NCBI GenBank assembly: GCA_964635065.1
Contig: CAZWMK010000058.1
Span: forward strand, 1-13,781
Length of the DNA: 13,781 bases
Source: CAZWMK01 sp964635065
GTDB lineage: Bacteria; Pseudomonadota; Alphaproteobacteria; Sphingomonadales; Sphingomonadaceae
Reading direction: 5' to 3'
Shown here: positions 7,216 through 13,579 of the stretch, piece by piece
Layout of the letters: the number at the start of each line of letters is the position of its first letter
Numbering within the stretch: position 1 is the stretch's first letter
Program-made: the position numbers and the translations under genes
Notes under the pieces: model-generated
Told to the model about the DNA's origin: nothing
Seen by the model: only the letters and a program-made list of their open reading frames with translations
Databases searched by the model: none

Positions 7216-8126
7216 CACAGGAAAAGCGGACAGTTACATCGGCAGAAGAAGCCGCAGCGAGCGGTCGCCCGCGTTTTGGTTTTACCGCTGAGGAACTGGC
7301 GACGCAGGACACGGTCTATCGCAATGACCTGCTGAAAGGGCAGGTGGCGCTGATCTCGGGTGCAGGCAGCGGCATGGGCAAGGCGATGGCCTTTCTCTAT
7401 GCCCGGCTCGGCGCCGATGTCGTGCTGTGCGGGCGCAAGATCGAAAAGCTTGAGGCTGTGCGCGACGAAATCCGCACGCATCTGGGCCGCGAGGCGGTGA
7501 TCCATGCGATGACCATCCGCGATCCCGAAGCCGTCGATGCGATGCTCGACGACACTTTTGCGCGCTTTGGCCGGCTTGATGTGCTGATCAATAATGCCGG
7601 TGGCCAGTTCCCGCAGAACGCCATCGATTTTTCGCGCAAGGGCTGGCTTGCTGTCATCGACACCAATCTGAATGGCACATGGTGGATGATGCAGGGCGCG
7701 GCGCAGCGCTGGCGCGAACGCGGCCAGCCGGGCAACATCATCACGATCGTCGCCAACGTCGATCGTGGCATGCCGCAGGCGGCGCATACCTGTGCGGCGC
7801 GTGCGGGCGTGATTTACCTGACCAAGACGGTGTCGACTGAATGGGCGCCGTTCAACATCCGCGTCAACTGCATCGCGCCCGGCACGATCCAGACCGAGGG
7901 CTTTGCCGTTTACCCTGACGAAGCGCTGAAGCGTTTCCATGAAGCCAATCCGATGATGACGCTGGGCGACGCCTGGGACATCGCACAGGCTGCCATCTAT
8001 CTCACGGCGCCGACTGCGAAATTCATCACCGGCGAAGTGCTGACCATCGATGGTGGCATGCAGCAGTGGGGCGTGGTGTGGCCTGCCGGCATGCCCGATT
8101 ACTTCAAGGTCGGCGGCGGGGCCTGA
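7212..8126 (+). CDS. SDR resembling peroxisomal trans-2-enoyl-CoA reductase (PECR)
   Basis: 304 residues, with a ~40-residue N-terminal extension before the Rossmann fold. The cofactor loop is SGAGSGMG (49-56), CGRK at 73-76 suggests NADPH, and NNAG is at 127-130. Instead of the usual Tyr-x3-Lys it has AAHTCAARAGVIYLTKTVSTEW near 191-211. This pattern matches the PECR/2,4-dienoyl-CoA reductase branch (human PECR has a very similar AVHSGAARAGVYNLTKSL), which also lacks the classical YxxxK. Probable reaction: NADPH reduction of a 2-enoyl- or 2,4-dienoyl-CoA. The C-terminus beyond DGGMQQW is longer than in PECR. Its ATG overlaps the thiolase stop by 4 bp, and the operon ends at a strong terminator 21 bp after its stop. 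Enoyl-CoA reduction beside a hydratase and a thiolase fits saturation of a ring or branched intermediate before cleavage. Confidence 0.87.
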   Translation: MTQEKRTVTSAEEAAASGRPRFGFTAEELATQDTVYRNDLLKGQVALISGAGSGMGKAMAFLYARLGADVVLCGRKIEKLEAVRDEIRTHLGREAVIHAMTIRDPEAVDAMLDDTFARFGRLDVLINNAGGQFPQNAIDFSRKGWLAVIDTNLNGTWWMMQGAAQRWRERGQPGNIITIVANVDRGMPQAAHTCAARAGVIYLTKTVSTEWAPFNIRVNCIAPGTIQTEGFAVYPDEALKRFHEANPMMTLGDAWDIAQAAIYLTAPTAKFITGEVLTIDGGMQQWGVVWPAGMPDYFKVGGGA

Positions 8127-8146
8127 GCGCGCCGGAGCATTCTGTC

Positions 8147-8184
8147 AAAAAAGGCCGGGTCAGATGACTGACCCGGCTTTTTTT
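8147..8184. terminator. Strong bidirectional intrinsic terminator
   Basis: Stem 8154-8163 (GCCGGGTCAG) pairs perfectly with 8168-8177 around a four-base ATGA loop. It is preceded by six A and followed by seven T, so it works for both convergent operons: the + strand operon ending at 8126 and the - strand operon ending at 8203. Confidence 0.95.
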
Positions 8185-8202
8185 GTCTTGCCTCGATAAA
8201 CC

Positions 8203-9534
8203 TCAGAGATCGCCCGGCTTTTTTCCGTCGGCGCCGTAGATATAATCGTCGAGCACCTTGTGGAAGTGACGGATGCGCAGTTCCTGGCTGCCCAGCCACA
8301 GACCGGGGAAGGCGCTGCTGTGCATGCCGTCCTGCACCGTCGGCAGATTGTAGGCGTCCTGATCGAGCACCTGCCCGATCGACTTTTCGCCATGCTTGTA
8401 CTGCGCGTGATCGGGGCGTTCCGGCCATTCCGCACCTTCGGGCACCAGATCATAGGTCTGGATGTCGAAGAACATCTTATTCGGATCGGTCGGATGCGGA
8501 CGCTGACGGAACAGCATCAGATCGTCGGCATGGACGTTCAGCGTGATGTTCGGGAAGATCAGATAATGATAATCGTCGGTCAGCTGATCGTCGTTCAGTT
8601 CCGAATAATCCTTGCCCTGTTCCGCGCCATGCTTGCGCTTGAACTTCTGCACATCGACGCGGATGTTTGACGCAGGCATGTCATAATCGGCAGGGTCCAT
8701 GCCCGCATTGCGCATGATTTCGGCAATGGCAGGCGGAATGCTCGGCGGCACGTTGACGCGCGGACTGATCGCTGCGAACGGGATCAGGTAGCGGTTGTGC
8801 TTTTCATAACAGTCGATCTGGATGTTGCAGTCGTCGAGATACCAGAGCAGCTGCGGGTGAATCCCCTGCACGTGGTAGGACTCATTGAAGGCATCGACAC
8901 TGGCCTTCCAGTTGCAATCCCATTCAATGGTGAGATCGCGGGTCATTGCCATGCGTTCGAAATGATAGGGATCGAGATGCTGCGGAATTTCGCCCAGGAA
9001 ATCACGCAACGGCTCGACATCCGGGTTGAGCGAGAACCAGATGAAATTGCCCCAGGTATCGCAGGGCAGCTCCGGAATGCGCCCGCAAGGCGGCGCGCCC
9101 TGCGGGAAGGTCGACAGGTCGGGAATATGCTTGATGCTGCCATCAAGGTCATAATCCCAGAAATGATAGGCGCATTTGAAGCTGGACGCATTGCCCAGTC
9201 CTTCGAGCCGGAGCTTGTTGCCGCGATGCAGGCAGACATTGTGGAAGGCCCGGATCGAACCGTCTGCCTGCCGCACGATCAGCACCGATTCCCGACCGAT
9301 GGCTGTGCAGATGTAATCGCCCGCATTCGGGATATCGGCAAGGCTGCCGCCCAGCAGCCAGACCTTGGTCCACATCCGGTCCCATTCGAGCTTCATATAT
9401 TCCGGCGACGTATAGCGCGCCGCCGGAATGATATCGTGCCCCAGATCGGGATCGGGCGCCTTTTCGGCTGGCGTACCGCCCTGACACTGGGCGGGGTCGA
9501 CACGCTTGACCTTGATCTGGCGACGAACGTCCAT
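8203..9534 (-). CDS. Rieske non-heme iron oxygenase, large (alpha) subunit
   Basis: 443 residues from ATG 9534, which has GGAG nine bases upstream; a TTG at 9549 in the same frame is less likely. Rieske [2Fe-2S] ligands are CLH (Cys101, His103) and CAYH (Cys121, His124). The mononuclear iron site is NESYHVQGIH (His221, His226), and the third ligand is probably an Asp in LDQDAYNLPTVQ near 391-393. The fold order matches ring-hydroxylating dioxygenase alpha subunits and related monooxygenases or demethylases. No beta subunit, ferredoxin or reductase is adjacent, so it is either alpha-only or uses partners coded elsewhere. It is the last gene of a - strand operon, 20 bp after an SDR. Its N-terminal part resembles the second Rieske gene at the right edge of the window. 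The substrate is unknown; oxidation of a hydrophobic cyclic compound or a side chain is inferred from context. Confidence 0.93.
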   Translation of the reverse strand: MDVRRQIKVKRVDPAQCQGGTPAEKAPDPDLGHDIIPAARYTSPEYMKLEWDRMWTKVWLLGGSLADIPNAGDYICTAIGRESVLIVRQADGSIRAFHNVCLHRGNKLRLEGLGNASSFKCAYHFWDYDLDGSIKHIPDLSTFPQGAPPCGRIPELPCDTWGNFIWFSLNPDVEPLRDFLGEIPQHLDPYHFERMAMTRDLTIEWDCNWKASVDAFNESYHVQGIHPQLLWYLDDCNIQIDCYEKHNRYLIPFAAISPRVNVPPSIPPAIAEIMRNAGMDPADYDMPASNIRVDVQKFKRKHGAEQGKDYSELNDDQLTDDYHYLIFPNITLNVHADDLMLFRQRPHPTDPNKMFFDIQTYDLVPEGAEWPERPDHAQYKHGEKSIGQVLDQDAYNLPTVQDGMHSSAFPGLWLGSQELRIRHFHKVLDDYIYGADGKKPGDL

Positions 9535-9554
9535 CTTCACTTGCTCCAATCAGA

Positions 9555-10316
9555 TCAGAATGCGACGCGCTTGGTGTAGCCGCCGTCGACGACGAGGTTG
9601 GTGCCCGTCACCCAGCTGGCCGCCGGGCTGGCGAGGAATACGATGGCACGGGCGATTTCCTCGGGCGTACCAAGGCGGCCCGACGGCTGCTGGCGCACGG
9701 TAGCGTTGTAGAGCTTTTCCATCGCGCCCTTGATCATTTCCCAATTGCCGCCTTCGAACTCGACCGGGCCGGGCGAGACGACGTTCACGCGCACGTTCTT
9801 GCTGCCATATTGCTGGCCGAGCTGCTTGGAATAGGTGATGAGCGCGGCTTTCAGGGCATTATAGGACTGCGGCACGATGAAGGTTTCGACCGCTGCCGTC
9901 GTCGAGACGAGAACAATGCTGCCACCGCCCGCTTCGACCATGTGCGGCACGGCAACCTCGGCTGCCCGCACCGAGCCCATCAGGTCGACTTCGAAGTTGT
10001 TGTACCAGTTCTTTTCGCTGTCCATGCCACCGCCGGCAGATGCCATCGGGACGAGGATGTCGATGCCGCCCAGTTCCTTGATCGTCGCTTCGATCCACGC
10101 CTTGTAGTCATCGGCCTTTTTCACGTTGACGGCGCTGCCGATGATTTTCGTGCCATGCTTTTTCAGCGCTTCGACCGCTTCATTGACCGTGTCTTCCGAG
10201 CGGGCGCAGATTGCAACATCGCAGCCTTCACGTGCCAGAAGATCGGCTGTGGCAAGGCCGATGCCACGCGCGCCGCCCACCACGATTGCCTTCTTGCCTT
10301 TCAATTCGAAATCCAT
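9555..10316 (-). CDS. Short-chain dehydrogenase/reductase (classical SDR)
   Basis: 253 residues. The cofactor loop is GGARGIG (14-20), CARS follows the second strand, and the catalytic residues Ser138, Tyr152 and Lys156 (SYNALK) are present. The C-terminal ...LGTPEEIARAIVFLASPAASWVTGTNLVVDGG is standard for the family. The usual NNAG after the fourth strand is replaced by PMASAGG, an uncommon form. The start at 10316 has a full GGAGG (10324-10328) seven bases upstream. It lies between another SDR (92 bp upstream) and the Rieske oxygenase (20 bp downstream) on the same strand. Probably an NAD(P)-dependent alcohol or dihydrodiol dehydrogenase acting after hydroxylation; the exact substrate is not readable. 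Confidence 0.9.
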   Translation of the reverse strand: MDFELKGKKAIVVGGARGIGLATADLLAREGCDVAICARSEDTVNEAVEALKKHGTKIIGSAVNVKKADDYKAWIEATIKELGGIDILVPMASAGGGMDSEKNWYNNFEVDLMGSVRAAEVAVPHMVEAGGGSIVLVSTTAAVETFIVPQSYNALKAALITYSKQLGQQYGSKNVRVNVVSPGPVEFEGGNWEMIKGAMEKLYNATVRQQPSGRLGTPEEIARAIVFLASPAASWVTGTNLVVDGGYTKRVAF

Positions 10317-10408
10317 GTCCCATCCTCCATTGTCATGCGGCTTTCATGGCGAATCTGCCGCGCCTGCGCAAATAAAAAAGTCACGATTGTATGTTTTGTG
10401 CGGTCCGG

Positions 10409-11164
10409 TCAGGGATTGGCATAAAGCCCGTTGTCGATCAGGAATTCGGCCGCATTGACGAAGCGCGATTCGTCGGATGCGAGATAGAGCACCATGGCCG
10501 CGACATCTTCGGGCGCGCCCGATGCGCCAAGCGGCAAAACGCCTTTTGGTACCGGATTGGGCTGGCCAGGACGGCCTTCGGCCTTTTGCACCATCGGCGT
10601 TTCGATCGAGCCGGGGTGGATGCTGTTGCAGCGGATGCCATAGCCCTTTTGCTGGCAATGCGCGGCAACCGCTTTTGTCATCGACCGCACCGCGCCCTTG
10701 GCGGCGCTGTAGGCGAAGAAGATCGGGTAGCCGAGGTGCGACGCGGTCGATGCCATGTTGATGATCGAGCCGCCGCCGCTTTTGGCCATCAGGGGAATCG
10801 CGTATTTCATGCCGAGAAACACGCCGTCGGTCATCACGCGATTGGCGAACTGGAATTGTTCGAGCGTCGTTGTTTCGGGGTCGGCCATGACGACGACGCC
10901 GGCATTATTGACCAGAATGTCGAGTCGTCCGAACTGTTTCTCGACCTCGGCAATCACCTCGATCCAGCGCGCTTCGCTCGATACGTCCTGCTGCAGAAAT
11001 AGGGCATTAGGCCCAAGCTCGGCGGCGGCTGCGGCGCCAGCTTCGGCGCTGACGTCCGTCATGACGACCTTTGCGCCTTCGGCTACCAGCAATTTCGAAT
11101 CGGCCAGTCCCAGACCAGACGCCGCCCCTGTGACAAGCGCAACTTTGCCGGCAACACGACCCAT
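10409..11164 (-). CDS. NAD-dependent short-chain dehydrogenase (classical SDR)
   Basis: 251 residues with all classical motifs: TGAASGLG (12-19), Asp37 after the second strand (VVMTDV, favouring NAD over NADP), NNAG (86-89), Ser139, Tyr152 and Lys156 (YSAAK), and HPGSIETPM after the sixth strand. It resembles the group that includes hydroxysteroid and cyclohexanol dehydrogenases, so oxidation of a ring alcohol to a ketone is the likely direction, though not proven. The start at 11164 has GGGGAG (11171-11176) six bases upstream. It is the first gene of the - strand operon that continues to the second SDR and the Rieske oxygenase, and is divergent from a TetR gene with an operator-like palindrome between them. 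Confidence 0.92.
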   Translation of the reverse strand: MGRVAGKVALVTGAASGLGLADSKLLVAEGAKVVMTDVSAEAGAAAAAELGPNALFLQQDVSSEARWIEVIAEVEKQFGRLDILVNNAGVVVMADPETTTLEQFQFANRVMTDGVFLGMKYAIPLMAKSGGGSIINMASTASHLGYPIFFAYSAAKGAVRSMTKAVAAHCQQKGYGIRCNSIHPGSIETPMVQKAEGRPGQPNPVPKGVLPLGASGAPEDVAAMVLYLASDESRFVNAAEFLIDNGLYANP

Positions 11165-11234
11165 GTCCTTCTCCCCATGATAATGATTTGGTCACGCAAC
11201 TGCGTTCGATTAGGAAGGCATGTCGCATGACACT

Positions 11235-11240
11235 TGTCAA
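11235..11240 (-). promoter_or_regulatory. Perfect -35 box (TTGACA) for the SDR-Rieske operon
   Basis: Read on the - strand, TTGACA lies 71-76 bases before the SDR start at 11164. No clean -10 box is seen 16-18 bases downstream; CCTAAT at a longer spacing is the nearest A/T-rich hexamer. It also forms part of the inverted repeat TGACA-N2-TGTCA at 11228-11239. Confidence 0.45.
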
Positions 11241-11242
11241 AC

Positions 11243-11266
11243 TACAAACAGTCATGAATGTTTATA
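11243..11266. promoter_or_regulatory. Operator-like palindrome between TetR gene and SDR-Rieske operon
   Basis: The 18-base core AAACAGTCATGAATGTTT (11246-11263) is symmetric in eight of nine base pairs with TCATGA at its centre. Extended to 24 bases, 10 of 12 pairs match. It lies just upstream of the - strand TTGACA and 28-51 bases before the TetR start, overlapping TATACT (11263-11268), a possible -10 for the + strand. Size and position fit a TetR-family operator; binding by the neighbouring regulator is inference. Confidence 0.7.
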
Positions 11267-11294
11267 CTGGCGCGATCAACATTGGAGCCACCTT

Positions 11295-11981
11295 ATGCCG
11301 CCCGCCCTACCCCGTCGCACTGCTGCGCGTTCCCTGACCAAGCGTTCGGGCGGGGACACGCTTCAGGCCCAGAAAAGCGCCCAGACCCGCAAGGCGCTGA
11401 TCGAGGCGACAATCCGCTGCATCATCAAATATGGCTATGCTGATACCACGACACCGCGTGTCGCGGCCGAGGCCGGCCTGTCGCGTGGCGCCATGCTGCA
11501 CCATTTCGAAAATGGTCCGGCACTGATCCGCGCCGCCATTGCCTATTTGCACGAAAAGCGCCTGCGCGCGTTCAAACGGTCTGTATCGGCACTGCCAGCG
11601 GGCGATCATCACCGCATGGCGTTGCGCACCTATTGGCAGCAGGTGACGCACCCGATGTCGATCGCCTTTTACGAACTGGTGCTTGCGGCGCGGACCGACA
11701 TGGCGCTGGCCGAGATCCTGTTGCCCGCGCAACAGGAATTCCAGGCGCAATGGAATGCGCTGGCCGTTGATCTTTTTCCAGACTGGCAGAAGGACCGGCA
11801 TAAATTCGAACTGGCGCTGGCCTTGTGCCAGAACACGCTTGAGGGCATGGCGATCAACCGCATGTCAAAGAATCTCAGCGATGAGATGGTCGAACAGTTG
11901 CTGATCTATCTTGAAGACCAGCTTCGGACGTTGAATCCGGCCAAGCCGCAGGCCAATGCGCCAAAAGCCAGTGCAGCCTGA
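11295..11981 (+). CDS. TetR-family transcriptional regulator (divergent from SDR-Rieske operon)
   Basis: 228 residues from ATG 11295, chosen because GGAG (11284-11287) lies seven bases upstream; the frame stays open further up, but that stretch holds the operator. The DNA-binding domain is near residues 30-80: TRKALIEATIRCIIKYGYADTTT, then the helix-turn-helix RVAAEAGLSRGAMLHHF. The ligand-binding C-terminal part is helical and has no named motif I recognise. A basic, proline-rich N-terminal tail of about 25 residues precedes the domain. TetR proteins usually repress divergent genes until a pathway compound binds, so it probably controls the SDR-Rieske operon and itself through the palindrome at 11243-11266. 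An SDR-like gene follows after 2 bp. Confidence 0.92.
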   Translation: MPPALPRRTAARSLTKRSGGDTLQAQKSAQTRKALIEATIRCIIKYGYADTTTPRVAAEAGLSRGAMLHHFENGPALIRAAIAYLHEKRLRAFKRSVSALPAGDHHRMALRTYWQQVTHPMSIAFYELVLAARTDMALAEILLPAQQEFQAQWNALAVDLFPDWQKDRHKFELALALCQNTLEGMAINRMSKNLSDEMVEQLLIYLEDQLRTLNPAKPQANAPKASAA

Positions 11982-11983
11982 CC

Positions 11984-12763
11984 ATGCGCCTTGAACTCGG
12001 TGGCAAGGTCGCGCTGGTGTCGGGTGGATCGAAGGGGATCGGTCTTGCCGTTGCGCGCCAATTGCGCGCCGAGGGCTGTCGTGTTGCCATCATCTCGCGG
12101 AATCAGGCCAATGTCGACGCGGCGCTTGCTGAACTGGGCGACGATGTTGTCGGTGTCACCGCCGACCTGTGCGATGCCGTCCTGGCGGAGGATGCGCTTG
12201 ACAGGATAGAGGCCCGTCTGGGTGCGGTTGATATTCTCGTCAACAGTGCTGGCGCAGCCGTCCAGACACTGCCTGCCGACATGCGGCCAGCCGTATGGCG
12301 CGCGGCGATGGACGCCAAGTTCTTTGCCTATATCAACCTCATCGACCCGGCGGTGCGGCGCATGGGCGCGCGCGGGCGCGGTGTGATCGTCAACATCATC
12401 GGCAATGGCGGCAAGGTAGCAACCACCACCCACGTCGCGGGCGGCGCGGCGAATGCGGCGCTGATGCTGGCGACGGCCGGGCTGGCCAAGGATTATGCCC
12501 CGATGGGCGTTCGTGTTGTCGGCATCAACCCCGGCCTGACCGAAACCGCGCGCGTGGCACGGCACATCCACGTGCGGGCACAAGGCGAAGGCCTGTCGGA
12601 TGACGAGATGCGTGCCCGCGCGGTGGCGGCCATTCCGATGGGGCGCATGGCCACCCCAGACGAAATCGCTGATGTCGTCACCTTTCTGGCATCGGCGCGC
12701 GCCAGTTATGTCACCGGCGTGACCGTCAGCATGGACGGTGCCTTGACGCCGACCATCCTGTAA
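11984..12763 (+). CDS. SDR-fold protein lacking the classical catalytic residues
   Basis: 259 residues. The Rossmann cofactor loop SGGSKGIG (13-20) and NSAG (87-90) are intact, and SRN after the second strand suggests NADP. The catalytic stretch reads NIIGNGGKVATTTHVAGGAANAALM: His150 stands where Tyr is expected, Gly154 where Lys is expected, the Ser position is not Ser, and Lys112 replaces the helix-4 Asn. A conserved-looking GGAANAAL follows. The usual SDR mechanism is therefore not available, so the protein may bind a nucleotide or substrate without classical turnover, or use other residues. The start at 11984 is two bases after the TetR stop, so the two genes are co-transcribed and probably translationally coupled. 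Its stop is six bases from the end of the convergent second TetR gene, with no terminator between. Confidence 0.88.
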   Translation: MRLELGGKVALVSGGSKGIGLAVARQLRAEGCRVAIISRNQANVDAALAELGDDVVGVTADLCDAVLAEDALDRIEARLGAVDILVNSAGAAVQTLPADMRPAVWRAAMDAKFFAYINLIDPAVRRMGARGRGVIVNIIGNGGKVATTTHVAGGAANAALMLATAGLAKDYAPMGVRVVGINPGLTETARVARHIHVRAQGEGLSDDEMRARAVAAIPMGRMATPDEIADVVTFLASARASYVTGVTVSMDGALTPTIL

Positions 12764-12769
12764 CGGCGA

Positions 12770-13450
12770 TCAGCCTGACCGTGCCAGGCGTTCGAAGCCG
12801 GCGGCGATGAAGGGCACGAGCTTTTCGAGGATGCTGTCGAGGTCGTCCGAACGGCAAAGATCGTCCGACTGCCGGTCGACGACCCCCGATTGCGTCAGGA
12901 TATGGACGATGGCGGCCTGATAGAAATAAAAGGCCCAGTGTCGGCTGGCCGGCGCCATGTCGGGGAGTGACCGTGCGATCTGGTCGATGAAGCGGCGCGC
13001 GGTGTCATCATAGAATTCGGTGACGGGGCTCAGGAAATTCTCCTGCTGACGCACATTCGACACTTGTGCGAGCAGGCGGATGTAATTCCCCCAGCCTTCG
13101 CCGCCACGCATGACACGATCGACGACGGGCGCAAAAAAAGCGCGGATAATCTTTTCAAGCTGCGGTGGCTGATCCTTGGCATCCGCGATGACCTGATCGA
13201 GCGCGGTGCGCAGCGTTGCGACATGTTCGTGACCGCGCCGGCCGATAACATGGCGGAACAGTTCTTCCTTGCTGCCGAAATGATAGTTGGCGAGTGCCAG
13301 CTGGACGCCTGCAGCCTGGGTGATGTCGCGTAGCGAGACGCCATAATAGCCCCGGTCGGCGAACAGGGCTTCGGCGGCATCGAGGATGCGCGTGCGCGTG
13401 CGTTCGGAACTGGCAGGACGTTTGACGCGACGTTCGGGCGATTCAAGCAA
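12770..13450 (-). CDS. TetR-family transcriptional regulator (divergent from second Rieske gene)
   Basis: 226 residues. The start is TTG at 13450: no ATG or GTG lies in frame before the stop upstream, and AGGAA (13458-13462) sits seven bases before the TTG. The DNA-binding domain is clear: RTRTRILDAAEALFADRGYYGVS, then RDITQAAGVQLALANYHFGSKEELF (helix-turn-helix about 40-58). The C-terminal part (EGWGNYIRLLAQVSN, FYDDTARRFIDQIARSLPD) looks like the larger ligand domains found in CecR-like TetR proteins; that subgroup is a guess. It is divergent from a Rieske oxygenase gene with a perfect 12-base palindrome in the 129-bp gap, so local control of that oxygenase and of itself is likely. Confidence 0.92.
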   Translation of the reverse strand: MLESPERRVKRPASSERTRTRILDAAEALFADRGYYGVSLRDITQAAGVQLALANYHFGSKEELFRHVIGRRGHEHVATLRTALDQVIADAKDQPPQLEKIIRAFFAPVVDRVMRGGEGWGNYIRLLAQVSNVRQQENFLSPVTEFYDDTARRFIDQIARSLPDMAPASRHWAFYFYQAAIVHILTQSGVVDRQSDDLCRSDDLDSILEKLVPFIAAGFERLARSG

Positions 13451-13457
13451 TGGCCGG

Positions 13458-13462
13458 TTCCT
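13458..13462 (-). promoter_or_regulatory. Ribosome-binding site supporting the TTG start of the second TetR
   Basis: AGGAA on the - strand, seven bases before TTG 13450. An in-frame TGA lies a few codons upstream with no ATG or GTG in between, so this site decides the start. Confidence 0.6.
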
Positions 13463-13534
13463 GTTTGACGCAGATCAAAGCCAGCGGGCGTGGCGGTCAT
13501 GCATATTCACAAATATGGATTCTGTGTCAAAATA

Positions 13535-13554
13535 TTGAATGTTTGAACGTTCAA
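13535..13554. promoter_or_regulatory. Operator-like palindrome between second TetR and second Rieske gene
   Basis: TTGAACGTTCAA (13543-13554) is a perfect 12-base palindrome, and a third half site TTGAAT (13535-13540) lies eight bases upstream in direct orientation. The block sits 26-45 bases before the Rieske start, inside an AT-rich stretch (13500-13565) in otherwise GC-rich DNA, where a promoter would be expected. It is a candidate TetR operator for both divergent genes. Confidence 0.65.
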
Positions 13555-13579
13555 TGTATATTCTTTGGGAGTGAATGCA

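Noticed and set aside
7071..7940. - strand frame of about 290 codons across the thiolase/SDR junction
   Set aside because: It spans two well-supported overlapping + strand genes and has an Arg/His-rich composition with no family motif.
8797..9579. + strand frame of about 260 codons opposite the Rieske gene
   Set aside because: The - strand product has complete Rieske and iron-site motifs; the + frame shows none and crosses the start of the true gene.
9810..10424. + strand frame of about 200 codons opposite the SDR at 9555-10316
   Set aside because: Antisense to an SDR with Ser-Tyr-Lys and cofactor motifs; no domain recognised.
11220..11294. Upstream extension of the first TetR gene to an ATG-like start near 11220
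   Set aside because: The added residues are not TetR-like, the stretch contains the operator palindrome, and a proper GGAG lies before ATG 11295.
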